A stretch of 64,000 bases of DNA from Streptosporangiales bacterium (GCA_009379825.1 WHTA01000024.1:1-64000), one strand, 5' to 3'. Shown: positions 41,703-51,464, counted from the first letter of the stretch. The notes: generated by a model from the letters alone, not told the origin. Program-made: numbers and translations.

Positions 41703-42948
41703 AGGTCGGCACCCCGTCGCGCAGCAGGCGGCGGGCGATGGTGACGCGGTGGATCTCCGACGCACCCTCGACGATCCGCCAGATACGCACCAGCCGGTAG
41801 TAGTACTCGATCGGCAGGTCCTTGCCCAGCCCCATCGCGCCGTGCGCCTGCAGGCACCAGTCGGCGACGTCGTCGAGCAGCTCGGTGCCCATCACCTTGG
41901 CGATCGACGCCTCGTACCTGATGTCCGTGACCCCCGCGTCGAGCTTGCGCGCCGCGTCGTAGTTCACCAAGCGGCAGGCGTGCAGCCGCATCGCGGCGTC
42001 GGCGATCCAGTTCTGGACGGTCTGCCGCTTGGCCAGCGGCTCACCGAACGTCACCCGCTGCTCGGCGTGCTTGAGCAGCAGGTCGAGCAACCGTTCGGTG
42101 GCGCCGACGCAGCGCGCGGCGATCTCCAGCCGACGGACGGAGAGCCTGTTCTGCATGGGGATGAACGCGTTGCCGACCTCACCGAGCACCTGGCCGCCGT
42201 CCAGGGTGACTTCGTCGAAGCGCACCTCACAGGGCCGGTAGTTCGAGATGGTCGGCAACCGCCGTTCCACGGTCACGCCCGGGGTGCCACGGTCGACGAG
42301 GAACGCGGTCATGCCGCCGCGCGAACCCTTGTCCGGGTCGGTGACCGCGACCACGATGAGGAAGTCTGCCCAGTCCGCCTTCCCGATCCACTTCTTCTTG
42401 CCGTTCAGCACCCATCGGTCGCCGTCGCGGTGTGCCCGGGTGGAGATGCCGGACACGTCCGAACCGGCCCCCGGTTCCGTGATCGCCACGCCGGAGGTGA
42501 TCTCGCCGCGGCCGTAAGGCTCCAGGTACCGCACGCGCTGTTCGTCCGACGCGGCCGCGAGCAGCCAGTGCAGGTTCGGCGAGTCCGGCGGCAGCACGAA
42601 CGGGACCACGGTCTTCGCCATCTCCTCGATGACCACGTTCTTGGCCAGCACACCGTGGCCCTTGCCGCCGAACTCCGGCGGCACGTCGAGACCCCACAGG
42701 TCCCGTTCCCTGGCCGCGCCGAGCAGCCGCTCACAGGTCTCGGGCGGGATGTCGCCGATCGGGTCGTAGAGGTACGAGACGCCGGGCTCGGCCTGGAACG
42801 GCTCCTCGCGCGCGGACGCGTGCAGCTCGTTCCTTATGATCTCCGGCTCGAGCGGCAGCAGCTCGTCGTCGACGAAGTCGCGAACCCGGGCACGCAGCTG
42901 CGTGGTTTCCTCGGGGACACCGGCTCCGGACATGTGATCGCTCCTCAT
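41701..42948 (-). CDS. Acyl-CoA dehydrogenase
   Basis: About 415 residues. ACAD motifs are VAITEPGAGSDVSGISTRA near residue 157, FAD/substrate contacts NGKKKWIGKADWADF, RRLEIAARCVGATERLLDL near residue 273 and the C-terminal QAHGAMGLGKDLPIEYYYR with a family-typical IVEGASEIHR. The catalytic glutamate of the medium-chain type is expected in the last of these. The enzyme oxidises an acyl-CoA to a 2-enoyl-CoA and passes electrons to ETF. ATG 42948 is coupled to the MmgE stop (ATGA); an ATG at 42933 also has a ribosome site. It is the last gene of the operon. Confidence 0.89.
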   Translation of the reverse strand: MRSDHMSGAGVPEETTQLRARVRDFVDDELLPLEPEIIRNELHASAREEPFQAEPGVSYLYDPIGDIPPETCERLLGAARERDLWGLDVPPEFGGKGHGVLAKNVVIEEMAKTVVPFVLPPDSPNLHWLLAAASDEQRVRYLEPYGRGEITSGVAITEPGAGSDVSGISTRAHRDGDRWVLNGKKKWIGKADWADFLIVVAVTDPDKGSRGGMTAFLVDRGTPGVTVERRLPTISNYRPCEVRFDEVTLDGGQVLGEVGNAFIPMQNRLSVRRLEIAARCVGATERLLDLLLKHAEQRVTFGEPLAKRQTVQNWIADAAMRLHACRLVNYDAARKLDAGVTDIRYEASIAKVMGTELLDDVADWCLQAHGAMGLGKDLPIEYYYRLVRIWRIVEGASEIHRVTIARRLLRDGVPT

Positions 42949-44312
42949 CGCGTTGCCTCCACAAGATCGCCGAGCAACTCGCCGACACGGCGGTCGCCCC
43001 AGCCGAACACGAGCTCGCCGACCCGTTCTGCGGCGGTGGCAGAACGGCCGTACCGCAGGCAGTCGTCGACCTTCGTCAGCAGCTCCCCGTCGGTCAGCGG
43101 ACTCTCCGCGCTCCCGCGCAGCTGCGTCGCACTGCGTTGCACGGTGTGGCCGCCGGCCAGCTCGACGCAGACCTCCGTGAGCCGCGGCCACTGCGGGCCG
43201 GCGTCGTCGGTGGCGGTCACCTTCGGCAGGAACTCCTGCAGCTCGGTACGGCGGACGTTCTCGTCGCGGAAGGTCGCGAGCCTGGGCAGCCCGTCGTGCA
43301 GCGCCGTCGCGACGGCGAACTCCATGCTGAACTTCGCCTCCAGCCCGGTCTGCGGGCGATGGTGCACGAGTGGCGCGATACCGCCCTCGTTCGTACGCAC
43401 TACGACGCGTTCGACGTCGGCGGGTGGCAGCCGGTGTTCACTGCGGAGGTCGAGGATGATGTCGAGCGCACGGTGCGTCGCGTAGCAGCAGGGGTACTTC
43501 TTCACGTCGAGCCCGCTGGACGCCAGCTCGCCCGAGCCGGCGCCGAGACCGGCCAGCTCGGTTGCCAGCGCTTCCACGTGGCCGGCGCCGCCGTAGAGCG
43601 GGGCGAAGCCGCCGACCGACCCCTCGAGTGCCTGCTCGGCGGCCGTCAGACCGGCCTGCGCCAACCGCATCGAACGCACGGCCTCCGCCGCGGCGGCACC
43701 GACCTGGAACGACTTCGTCATCGTGCCGAAGCTCGCCTTCGTCCCCGCAGCCCGCGCCGCCGCGACGCCTACCGCATGGGTGGTCTCCGCAGCCGTCAGG
43801 GCGGCCAGGTGGCTCGCACCTGCGGCCGCGCCGATGGCGCCCATGGTCGCCGTGGAGTGCCAGCCCGCCGCGTAGTGCTCGACCGCGAACGCCTTGGCGA
43901 GCTTGCAGATCACCTCGAAGCCGACCGCGTACGACGCGGCGAGCTGCCGGCCGTCGGCGCCCTCTTCCTCCGCGACGGCGACGAGCGCGGGCAGCAGCAC
44001 GACCGTCGGGTGCCCACGCAGTGGGCTGGTCACGTCGTCGTAGTCGAGTACATGGGCCATCGAGGCGTTGACCATGGCGGCCGCCTCTGCGGTGTGCCTG
44101 CGGCCGGACGACCAGTCCGTCGCCGGCCCTTCGCCACCTGGCGCGTACCGTTCGAGTACGTCGCGGAGCGGGTGCCCGTTCGCCGCGAGCCGCACGGCGT
44201 ACGTGTCGAGGAAAGCGCGCGCCACCAGATGCACCAAGGCGTCGTCCGACGCACGCTGTGGTACGGACGCGGCCCATGCCGCGATCCTGGTGCTCGCCGT
44301 GGTCCCCGTCAT
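42945..44312 (-). CDS. MmgE/PrpD-family protein
   Basis: A 455-residue protein of the 2-methylcitrate dehydratase-like family. VNASMAHVLDYDDVT near residue 80 is the family start of the active-site region, followed by GFEVICKLAKAF, HYAAGWHSTATMGAIGAAA near residue 166, KSFQVGAAAAEAV and the conserved KKYPCCYATHRALD near residue 275. Members dehydrate or isomerise hydroxy- or tricarboxylic acids. Overlaps of 4 bases link it to the CoA-transferase before and the acyl-CoA dehydrogenase after. This fits an operon led by a tricarboxylate-type transporter. Confidence 0.88.
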   Translation of the reverse strand: MTGTTASTRIAAWAASVPQRASDDALVHLVARAFLDTYAVRLAANGHPLRDVLERYAPGGEGPATDWSSGRRHTAEAAAMVNASMAHVLDYDDVTSPLRGHPTVVLLPALVAVAEEEGADGRQLAASYAVGFEVICKLAKAFAVEHYAAGWHSTATMGAIGAAAGASHLAALTAAETTHAVGVAAARAAGTKASFGTMTKSFQVGAAAAEAVRSMRLAQAGLTAAEQALEGSVGGFAPLYGGAGHVEALATELAGLGAGSGELASSGLDVKKYPCCYATHRALDIILDLRSEHRLPPADVERVVVRTNEGGIAPLVHHRPQTGLEAKFSMEFAVATALHDGLPRLATFRDENVRRTELQEFLPKVTATDDAGPQWPRLTEVCVELAGGHTVQRSATQLRGSAESPLTDGELLTKVDDCLRYGRSATAAERVGELVFGWGDRRVGELLGDLVEATR

Positions 44313-45529
44313 GTGAGTACACCCGCTTCGGTCAGCCGGTCGATCTCGGCATCGGCTAGCCCGAGCACGTCACGGCAGATCTCCCTGGTGTGCTGACCGA
44401 GCAACGGCGCCGGCCGCTCGAACCTGGTCGGAGTGCCGGAGAACCGGAAAGGCGGCGCGTTGTAGAGCGTCTCGCCCATTTCCGGATGGTCCAGGCGTAC
44501 CCAGTGCTCACGCCAGCGCAGCTGCGGGTCGTCGTCAACCAGGTCGGCAACGGACTGCACGACGCCGGCGGCGACCCCCGCTCGCAGCAGGTGGTCGGCG
44601 GTCTCCGCCGCGTCCCTGTCGGCCAGCAGCCGCGCGAGCAGGTCGTCCAAAGTGTCCCTGTCGCGCCATCGCGCTGCCGCGTCCGCCCAGTCGGAAACGC
44701 ACTGCGCGTCGTCGATGCCGAGCACCGTACGCAGCTTCTGCCACGCATCGTCGTCCGTCACGGAGATGGCGAGCCAGCTGTCCTCCCCGCTGCACCGGTA
44801 CACGCCGTGCGGTGCATAAGACCGGTGCTGGTTCCCGAGCGGACCGGGATCGTGGCCGTTGACGGTGTGTTCGAGAAGTGAAGGCGCCAGCATGGCGATC
44901 GTGGGCTCGGTCTGCGCGATGTCGACGAACTGCCCGCGACCCGTACGCCGCTTGTGCCGCAACGCCGCCAGTACGGCGAACGCCGCATGGCACGGGTTCG
45001 GTACGTGGTCCGGGTAGTTGGTTCCCGTGCCCGCAGGCGGATGCCCGGGGAGCCCGGTCAGGTGATGCAGGCCAACCAGCGCGCCGATCGTCTGCCCGTA
45101 GCCGAGGTAGTCACGCTCCGGTCCCGCCGCCCCCTGCATGGACATGGCCAGGTAGACCACGCCGGGGTTGATCTCGCGCACCTGCTCGTAGCCGAGCCCG
45201 AAGCGCTCCATCACGCCCGGCGTGAAGTTGTTCGATACGACGTCACAACTCGCGACCAACCGGCGGGCGAGCTGCTGCCCCTCGTCGGTCTTCATGTTCA
45301 GCGTCAGGCTGCGCTTGTTCGTGTTGCGGTCGGCGAAGTAGCCGCTCCTGTTGACGTCCTTCCTGCCGTCCTTGAACGGCGGGCTCAACCGGATGCCGTC
45401 GATCTTGCTGTTGCTCTCGATCTTTATGACGTCGGCGCCGTGGTCGGCGAGGATCTTCGTCGCGAACGAGCCCGCACCCACCCAGCAGAAGTCGACCACC
45501 CTGATGCCGCTCAGCGGTAGCGCTGTCAT
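44309..45529 (-). CDS. CaiB/BaiF CoA-transferase (second of the pair)
   Basis: A 406-residue family III CoA-transferase: FCWVGAGSFATKILADHGADVIKIE near residue 14 in spread form, NTNKRSLTLNMKTDEGQQL near residue 70, SNNFTPGVMERFGLGYEQV and RTGRGQFVDIAQTEPTIAML near residue 197, with the expected catalytic aspartate in VDIAQTE. It is paired with the following CoA-transferase. Two family III genes in one operon may act on two acids or form a heteromer. ATG 45529 overlaps the upstream gene by 4 bases. Confidence 0.89.
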   Translation of the reverse strand: MTALPLSGIRVVDFCWVGAGSFATKILADHGADVIKIESNSKIDGIRLSPPFKDGRKDVNRSGYFADRNTNKRSLTLNMKTDEGQQLARRLVASCDVVSNNFTPGVMERFGLGYEQVREINPGVVYLAMSMQGAAGPERDYLGYGQTIGALVGLHHLTGLPGHPPAGTGTNYPDHVPNPCHAAFAVLAALRHKRRTGRGQFVDIAQTEPTIAMLAPSLLEHTVNGHDPGPLGNQHRSYAPHGVYRCSGEDSWLAISVTDDDAWQKLRTVLGIDDAQCVSDWADAAARWRDRDTLDDLLARLLADRDAAETADHLLRAGVAAGVVQSVADLVDDDPQLRWREHWVRLDHPEMGETLYNAPPFRFSGTPTRFERPAPLLGQHTREICRDVLGLADAEIDRLTEAGVLT

Positions 45530-46767
45530 TCGATCACTCCCTCGACCCGCAGCGCCGACAGCTCGTCCGCGTAACCCGCCGCGCTCAACACCTCGTCGGT
45601 GTGCTGCCCGAGCGACGGCGCCAGACCACGCAGCCGCCAAGGCGTCTCCGACAGGACGTACGGAGCGCCAGGCACCTGCACACCCGAACGGCCGAACGCG
45701 GGGATGGAAACGAAGAACTCGCGGTACGCGAGCTGCCGGTTCCGCACCACCTCGGCCGGGCTGCTCACCGGGCACAGCGGAACCCGCCACCGCTGCGCTT
45801 CCTCGTACAGGTGCGCCTTCGTGCGCGCACGAGCGTACGGCTCGAACACCGCGGCGAACGTCGACTTCGCCGCCTCGGACTCGACGAACTCCCTGGCGTC
45901 CCACTCGTCGCCACCGAGCTGCTCGACGCCGTCGACCTGCTCGGCGGTCAACCACGCCACCAGGTTGCGCCAGAACCTGTTGCCGCCGATACCGGCGCCG
46001 ATCAGGTAGATGTAGCCGTCGGCGCAAGGGAAGACGCCGTAGCCGGCGCTGCGCTGCTGCCCCGCATGCCGCCGGCGGACCACACCTTCGAGGTCGTAGA
46101 ACTGCACGGCGTTCTCCAGCGCCATCGTCACGCACTCCTGCACGGAGACATCGACGTGCTGGCCCCTGCCGGTCAGCTCCGCACCCGTCACCGCGAGCAT
46201 CGAAGAGACGGCGGCGAACAGGTTCGCGACCGCGTACGCCTGGTCGTCCGCCGGACGTACCGGCGGGCCGTCGGCATACCCGGCCAGCTGCAGCAGCCCG
46301 CCCATGGCCAGACAGGTCAGGTCGTCGGCGGGATAGTCGGCGTACGGACCGGTCTGCCCGAAAGCGGTGATGCTCGTCGTCACCAGGGCGGGGTTCTTCG
46401 CGCCGAGCGAGGCGTGGTCGAGGCCGCGCTCGCGCATCGTCCCAGGCGACTCGGTCTCGATCACCAGGTCGGCGTCGGCTGCCAGCTCGCGCAGGATCTC
46501 CTGCCCGCGCGCGGTGTCCAGGTTCAGCTGGACGCCGCGCTTGCTCGTGTTGTGGGCGAAGAACGTCAGGCTGTTCTCGACGCCGGGCTCGTCGCCGGCG
46601 AACGGCGGCAGCCGACGTGAAGGCGAGCCGTCGAGCGGCTCCACGAGTACGACGTCTGCGCCCAGTTCGGCGAAGAGCTTGCCGCAGTAGTTGCCCATCT
46701 GCCCGGCCAGGTCGAGCACCCGCAGACCTTCGAGTGCGCCGACCTCGACCGAGCCAGGCTCAGGCAC
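45526..46767 (-). CDS. CaiB/BaiF CoA-transferase (first of the pair)
   Basis: A 413-residue family III CoA-transferase with LRVLDLAGQMGNYCGKLFAELGADVVL near its start, NTSKRGVQLNLDTARGQEIL, ETESPGTMRERGLDHASLG, and TGRGQHVDVSVQECVTMALE near residue 198 with the likely catalytic aspartate. Its ATG at 46767 overlaps the DUF35 gene by 8 bases. With the transporter, acyl-CoA dehydrogenase and hydratase-aldolase genes it would activate an imported carboxylic acid. Confidence 0.89.
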   Translation of the reverse strand: MPEPGSVEVGALEGLRVLDLAGQMGNYCGKLFAELGADVVLVEPLDGSPSRRLPPFAGDEPGVENSLTFFAHNTSKRGVQLNLDTARGQEILRELAADADLVIETESPGTMRERGLDHASLGAKNPALVTTSITAFGQTGPYADYPADDLTCLAMGGLLQLAGYADGPPVRPADDQAYAVANLFAAVSSMLAVTGAELTGRGQHVDVSVQECVTMALENAVQFYDLEGVVRRRHAGQQRSAGYGVFPCADGYIYLIGAGIGGNRFWRNLVAWLTAEQVDGVEQLGGDEWDAREFVESEAAKSTFAAVFEPYARARTKAHLYEEAQRWRVPLCPVSSPAEVVRNRQLAYREFFVSIPAFGRSGVQVPGAPYVLSETPWRLRGLAPSLGQHTDEVLSAAGYADELSALRVEGVIE

Positions 46768-47182
46768 CGGCAGCCGCCGTGAGCCGGAAGCGAGGCAGGG
46801 TCACCTCGTCGGTGACCTCGTCGAAGGTGATGCTGACCGGATCACCCACCCGTGGCTGGTCGTTCGGCACGCCGACGATGTTGCTGAACATCCGTGGCCC
46901 CTCACACATCTGCACGAGAGCGACGTTGTACGGCACGTCGTCGGCGAACGCCTCGTTGTAGACCTGGTGGAAGACGATGTACGAGTAGATCTCCCCGTCA
47001 CCGCTGAGCTCTGCCCAGTCGAACCCGCCGCTGAGGCACTGCGCGCAGTACGGGCTGATCGGGTAGCGGATGTGCGCACACTCGCTACACCGCTGCATCA
47101 CCAGCCGATGCTCGCGAAGAGCACTCCAGAACGGTTCATTCGCCTCACTGATCTCCGGCAACGGCTTGTCGTAACCCGCCAT
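46760..47182 (-). CDS. DUF35 OB-fold protein with a zinc ribbon (thiolase partner)
   Basis: A 140-residue protein. A rubredoxin-like zinc ribbon, CSECAHIRYPISPYCAQC, lies at about residues 32-49, followed by the OB fold (GEIYSYIVFHQVYNEAF, then PYNVALVQMCEG). DUF35 proteins bind thiolase-like partners and are needed for the retro-aldolase activity of Ltp-type enzymes in steroid side-chain degradation. It lies 2 bases from the thiolase-like gene, which supports such a pair. A GTG two codons upstream overlaps the thiolase stop and is an alternative start. Confidence 0.88.
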   Translation of the reverse strand: MAGYDKPLPEISEANEPFWSALREHRLVMQRCSECAHIRYPISPYCAQCLSGGFDWAELSGDGEIYSYIVFHQVYNEAFADDVPYNVALVQMCEGPRMFSNIVGVPNDQPRVGDPVSITFDEVTDEVTLPRFRLTAAAGA

Positions 47183-47184
47183 CG

Positions 47185-48336
47185 TCACAGCCCACCTTTG
47201 CTGAGAATCATCGCGGTCGAGCAGTTCAACGTCATACCGCGGCCGGTGACCAGGCACACCTCGGCCGAAGGCACCTGCCGCTCCCCGCAGCCGCCGCGCA
47301 TCTGACGCACACCCTCGACGATGTGCAGCCAACCCTCCATGTACGACTCGGAGAGGTTCCCGCCCGCCGTGTTCACCGGCAGCTCGCCACCCAGCTGGAT
47401 GCGGCCACCTTCCACGAACGAGCCACCCTCACCGACGTCGCAAAAGCCGCCGTGTTCCAGCCACAGCGGGACGCTGATGGTGAAGTTGTCGTAGAGCTGC
47501 GCAACATCGACGTCGCGCGGCCCGACCCCGGCCATGGCGTACGCCCGGTCGAGAGCGGACTTCTGGTGCGGGACGTACCACCAGTCCGGCTTCTCCAGCG
47601 TCTGCGCCGTATAGGCCTGGGCGACACCGGACAGGTACACCGGCGGCTGTTTGTAGTGCTTCGCGCGGTCCGCCGACGAGACGATGATGCAGACACCGCC
47701 GTCGCTGATCAGACAGCAGTCCAGCAACCGCAACGGTTCCACGATGTACCGCGACGCCTGGTGGTCGGCCACGGTGATCGGCTTGCGCATAACGGCGTTC
47801 GGGTTGAGCGACGCGTGGTACCGGCACGCGACCGCCACCTCGGCGAGCTGTTCGCTCGTGGTGCCGTAGAGGGCCATGTGCCTGCTCGCCGCGACGGCAC
47901 TGTTCGCGGCGGCGCCCATCATGCCCCAGATCCCCCACGAGTCGCTCCAGCCGGAGGCACGGCTGAACCGCGAACCGCCTGTCTTCGCCGCATCGCCGAA
48001 GACGCACGCCACGTTCGTCGCCGCGCCCGTAGCCACCGCCATCGCCGCCGTGTGCACGAGCGCACCGGCGGTGCCGCCACCCATGGACATGCTGCCGGTG
48101 ACCACCGGGTCGATGCCGAGTGTCTCACCGAGCCGCAGGTAGTTCAGCGGCCCTTCCGGCGCCGTGGTGCCGGGAAAGGTGAGCAACCCGTCGATCTCGT
48201 CCTTGGCCAGGCCGGCGTCGTCCATTGCCGCCTTGAACGCGTCCACGGCCAGGTTCAGCTGTGTGCTGCCAGGTAGCTTCCCCTGTGGAGTCGCACCGAC
48301 CCCGACGATGGCTGTCCGATCCTTCAACGATTCCAC
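47185..48336 (-). CDS. Thiolase-like protein (Ltp-type, probable retro-aldolase subunit)
   Basis: About 383 residues of the lipid-transfer/thiolase superfamily. At the place of the usual nucleophilic cysteine the sequence reads VVTGSMSMGGGTAGALVH near residue 82, without cysteine, so ordinary thiolysis is unlikely. The C-terminal half keeps QLYDNFTISV and NTAGGNLSESYMEG, with tyrosines that serve in Ltp-type aldolases. Those enzymes cleave beta-hydroxyacyl-CoA by retro-aldol reaction together with a DUF35 partner, here the next gene. GTG 48336 follows AGAGGAG; the GTG at 48351 has no spacing. Confidence 0.86.
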   Translation of the reverse strand: MESLKDRTAIVGVGATPQGKLPGSTQLNLAVDAFKAAMDDAGLAKDEIDGLLTFPGTTAPEGPLNYLRLGETLGIDPVVTGSMSMGGGTAGALVHTAAMAVATGAATNVACVFGDAAKTGGSRFSRASGWSDSWGIWGMMGAAANSAVAASRHMALYGTTSEQLAEVAVACRYHASLNPNAVMRKPITVADHQASRYIVEPLRLLDCCLISDGGVCIIVSSADRAKHYKQPPVYLSGVAQAYTAQTLEKPDWWYVPHQKSALDRAYAMAGVGPRDVDVAQLYDNFTISVPLWLEHGGFCDVGEGGSFVEGGRIQLGGELPVNTAGGNLSESYMEGWLHIVEGVRQMRGGCGERQVPSAEVCLVTGRGMTLNCSTAMILSKGGL

Positions 48337-48361
48337 CAACGCTCCTCTCACCTCCCGTACA

Positions 48362-49141
48362 TCAGCTGCCCTTGTAGACGGGACGCCGCTTCTCCTGGAA
48401 GGCCTTCCTGCCCTCGATGCGGTCCTCGGTGTCCCGCAGCAGTCCCCAGACGTAGCTCTCCATCTCGATCGCCTCAGGCAGCGGCATGTCGCGGCCGCGC
48501 CGCACGAGGTGCTTGACGGCGTTCACCGCAAGCGGAGCGTTCGCCGTGATGCGCTCGGCGAGCTCGCGTGCCCGCGGCAGCAGACCGTCCGTGGTGTGCA
48601 CCTCGCTGACCAGTCCGACCTCGAGCGCGCGCGTCGCGTCGATGCGCTCGCCGGTGAGCAACATCTGCATCGCCATCGACTCGCCGATGATCCGCGGCAG
48701 CCGCTGGGTGCCGCCGGCTCCCGGGATGCTGCCGACCCGCACCTCGGCGAGGCCGAACTGCGCGTTGTCGGACGCGATCCTGATGTCACAGGCGAGTGCA
48801 AGCTCCAGACCGCCACCGACGGCGAACCCGTTGACCGCACAGATCAACGGCTTGTCGGTGTCCAGCCCGGCGAGCAGGTGCGTCGACTCCCCGGAGCCGA
48901 ACGTCAGCTCCGCGTACGACTGCGGCGGCGGTGGCGTCCGCTTCAGATCGGAGCCGGTGCAGAACGCGCGGTCCCCCGCCCCGGTGAGGATGGCTACGGC
49001 GATGTCCGGATCTTCGTCCAGCTGCCGCCACACCTCACGCAGCCGGGCACGCATCTGCGGGTCGATGGCGTTCATCGCATCGGGGCGGTTCAGGGTGATC
49101 TCCGCGATCCCGCTCGCCATGGTCACGTCGACCGACATCAT
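48362..49141 (-). CDS. Enoyl-CoA hydratase/isomerase
   Basis: A 259-residue crotonase-fold enzyme, intact in contrast to the copy near 1 kb. The oxyanion segments are GDRAFCTGSDLKR near residue 57 and NGFAVGGGLELALACD near residue 104, followed by FGLAEVRVGSIPGAGGTQRLPR. The EVRVGS region holds the first of the usual catalytic glutamate positions, and the second would be near the GGTQ stretch. It hydrates the enoyl-CoA made by the acyl-CoA dehydrogenase and so gives the beta-hydroxyacyl-CoA for the aldolase pair that follows 25 bases on. Confidence 0.89.
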   Translation of the reverse strand: MMSVDVTMASGIAEITLNRPDAMNAIDPQMRARLREVWRQLDEDPDIAVAILTGAGDRAFCTGSDLKRTPPPPQSYAELTFGSGESTHLLAGLDTDKPLICAVNGFAVGGGLELALACDIRIASDNAQFGLAEVRVGSIPGAGGTQRLPRIIGESMAMQMLLTGERIDATRALEVGLVSEVHTTDGLLPRARELAERITANAPLAVNAVKHLVRRGRDMPLPEAIEMESYVWGLLRDTEDRIEGRKAFQEKRRPVYKGS

Positions 49142-49950
49142 GGCACCAACTCTCTGATCGCACTGAGGTTGTCTTCGGTGTGCTCAGCGGTACGCAGCAC
49201 CACGTCATCGAAGCCCACGTCGCTCAACCACGCCAGTCGCTCGCGCACCTGGTTCGGGCTGCACACCAACGAGAACGGCTCACCGCCGGCAAGGGGGACG
49301 TCGGGACCGGTGAGGTCGACGGTGATGTTGGTGGCCATCGCCCTGCGACCACCAGCGTCTTTGTAACGCGCAGCACCTTCGGCGAGCCGGCCGCCCCTGA
49401 CCGCGGAACCGATCCAGCCCTCGAACTCCGTCGCCGCGCGGTCGATCCACCGGCCGTTGCCCCACGCCCCGATGAGCAGCGGCGGGCCACCGAGCGTCGG
49501 CTCCCACGGGGTTAGGTCGACGGGCCCGATCGCCCTGCCCGCACACAGCTCGCGCAGCGTCGTCAGGCTGTGTTCGAACCTGGCGAAGCGTTCCTCGTAC
49601 GGCGTGCCGAACGCCTCGAAGTCCGACCGCGTGGATCCCGCGCCCACGCCGAGGGTGAACCGGTCACCGCACACCAGGTGCGTGGTGATGACGCGGTGTG
49701 CGGTCTCCACCGGGTTCCGCAGCCCCAGCTGGAGCACACACGTACCCACCTCCACGGATCTCGTCGCCGTGGCCGCGACCGCGACGGCGATGAGCGGGTC
49801 GGGCAGCGTGAACCCACGGTTCAGGGCGTCGAAGGCCCACACACCGTCGTACCCGCACGCCTCGATACGGCGGGCTCCCTCGGCGAGGGTCTCCGTGCGC
49901 ATGGCCGAGCCGTCGTCCGCCGTCCTTGGCATGATCATGCCGACGCGCAT
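49138..49950 (-). CDS. LLM-class flavin-dependent oxidoreductase
   Basis: A 270-residue luciferase-like monooxygenase. Features include MRVGMIMPRT, ARRIEACGYDGVWAFDALN near residue 31, RSVEVGTCVLQLGLRNPVETAH near residue 67, GDRFTLGVGAGSTRSDFEAFG near residue 95 and a C-terminal SDVGFDDVVLR. Actinobacterial members often use F420. It overlaps TctA by 16 bases and the hydratase by 4. It could oxidise or reduce the imported substrate or an intermediate, but the reaction is not evident. Confidence 0.86.
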   Translation of the reverse strand: MRVGMIMPRTADDGSAMRTETLAEGARRIEACGYDGVWAFDALNRGFTLPDPLIAVAVAATATRSVEVGTCVLQLGLRNPVETAHRVITTHLVCGDRFTLGVGAGSTRSDFEAFGTPYEERFARFEHSLTTLRELCAGRAIGPVDLTPWEPTLGGPPLLIGAWGNGRWIDRAATEFEGWIGSAVRGGRLAEGAARYKDAGGRRAMATNITVDLTGPDVPLAGGEPFSLVCSPNQVRERLAWLSDVGFDDVVLRTAEHTEDNLSAIRELVP

Positions 49951-51464
49951 GTGTCTCCCTCGTCGTCCCGTACCGCGCGCCTGCGTCGCACCAGACGCCA
50001 CGCCGTACCGCCCACGAGCACCACGAGCACGATCGCCCACAGCGTCGGCGCGATCGTGCCGCTGAGGAAGTAGCCGACGTCGCCGCGGCTGAGGAACAGA
50101 CCTTCGCGCAGGTGCTTCTCGACGAAGCCACCGAGCACCAGGCCGATCACCAGCGAGGTCAGGTTGAAGTCAAGCTTGTGCAGGAAGTACCCGATGACGC
50201 CCATCGCCAGCAGCACCACGAGGTCGAGCATGTTCTCGCGCGCGCTGTACGCGCCGACGACCGCGATGACGAAGATCGCCGGCAGCAGGATGCCCTGCGG
50301 AATCCGCAGCAGGCTCACCCACACACCGACGAGCGGGAGGTTGAGCAGCAGCAGCATGATGTTGGCTAGGTACATGGCCGCAATGAGGCTCCAGAACACG
50401 TCCGGGTGGTCGCTGATCAACAGCGGGCCCGGCTGGATGCCCTGCACGATCATCGCGGAGATCATCAGCGCGAACGTGGCGGAGAACGGCAGGCCGAGGG
50501 ATAATACCGGAACCAGGCCGCCCATGGCCGCCGAGTTGTTCGCTGCCTCCGGCCCTGCCACGCCCTCGACCGCGCCGTCGCCGATCTCCTTGCGGTGCTT
50601 GGAGACCGCCTTCTCCACCCGGTACGAGGCGAAGCTCGACAGCGTCGCCGACGGCCCTGGCAGCAGCCCGAACAGGAAGCCGATGACCGATCCGCGCCCC
50701 CAGGGCGCGATCGCGCGCTTCCACTCGGCACGTGTCGGCACCAGCTCGCGCAGCCGGATCTTCGCCGGCCGCGGCACCGTGCCCTGGTCGCCGGCGATCA
50801 GCCGGAACATCTCCGCGATGCCGAACAGACCGATCGCGACCGGCACCAGGTCGATGCCGAGGCTCAGGTCGTCCATGCCGAACACGTACCGGTAGGCGTT
50901 GGTAACCTTCTCCTGCCCGACCGTGGCGAGCGCGAGACCGAGCACCATCGGGAAGAAGCCGCTCATCGCACTGCCACCGGAGATGCGCGCGAGCAGCAGC
51001 AGGCCGCCCACCGTAAGCGCGAGGTACTCCCGCGGACCGAACGCGATCCCCACGTCCGCCAACACCGGGGAGAACAACATGACGAGCAGGATCGCGATGG
51101 TGCCGGCGATGAACGACCCCACGGCCATCACGCTCAACGCAACGCCACCACGGCCCCGCTGGGTCATCTTGTACCCGTCGATGGTGGTGACCACCGACGC
51201 CGCCTCACCCGGCATGTTCAGCAGCACGGCCGTGGTGGAACCGCCGTACATCGACCCGGCGTAGATGCCGGCGATCATGATCAGCGCCGCGGCCGGTTCG
51301 AGCGTAAACGTCAACGGCAGGACGAGCGCGGCGCCGGCCACCGGGCCGAGGCCGGGCAGCACGCCGATCACCGTGCCGGCCAGCGCGCCGATCAGCGCAG
51401 CGAGCAGCAGCTCGGGCGACAGCAGCAACTGCAGCCCGTAGAGCAGACCCTCGAATGCACCCAC
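49935..51464 (-). CDS. Tripartite tricarboxylate transporter large permease TctA
   Basis: A 509-residue membrane protein with about 12 spans. Diagnostic segments are GVLPGLGPVAGAALVLPLTF near residue 34, MYGGSTTAVLLNMPGEAASV near residue 73, and a second GLLPGPSATLSSFASYRVEKA near residue 268 with GPEAANNSAAMGGLVPVLSLG after it. TctA is the large channel subunit of TTT importers for citrate-like acids and many other carboxylates. It lies 9 bases behind TctB and overlaps the LLM gene. Confidence 0.92.
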   Translation of the reverse strand: MGAFEGLLYGLQLLLSPELLLAALIGALAGTVIGVLPGLGPVAGAALVLPLTFTLEPAAALIMIAGIYAGSMYGGSTTAVLLNMPGEAASVVTTIDGYKMTQRGRGGVALSVMAVGSFIAGTIAILLVMLFSPVLADVGIAFGPREYLALTVGGLLLLARISGGSAMSGFFPMVLGLALATVGQEKVTNAYRYVFGMDDLSLGIDLVPVAIGLFGIAEMFRLIAGDQGTVPRPAKIRLRELVPTRAEWKRAIAPWGRGSVIGFLFGLLPGPSATLSSFASYRVEKAVSKHRKEIGDGAVEGVAGPEAANNSAAMGGLVPVLSLGLPFSATFALMISAMIVQGIQPGPLLISDHPDVFWSLIAAMYLANIMLLLLNLPLVGVWVSLLRIPQGILLPAIFVIAVVGAYSARENMLDLVVLLAMGVIGYFLHKLDFNLTSLVIGLVLGGFVEKHLREGLFLSRGDVGYFLSGTIAPTLWAIVLVVLVGGTAWRLVRRRRAVRDDEGDTCASA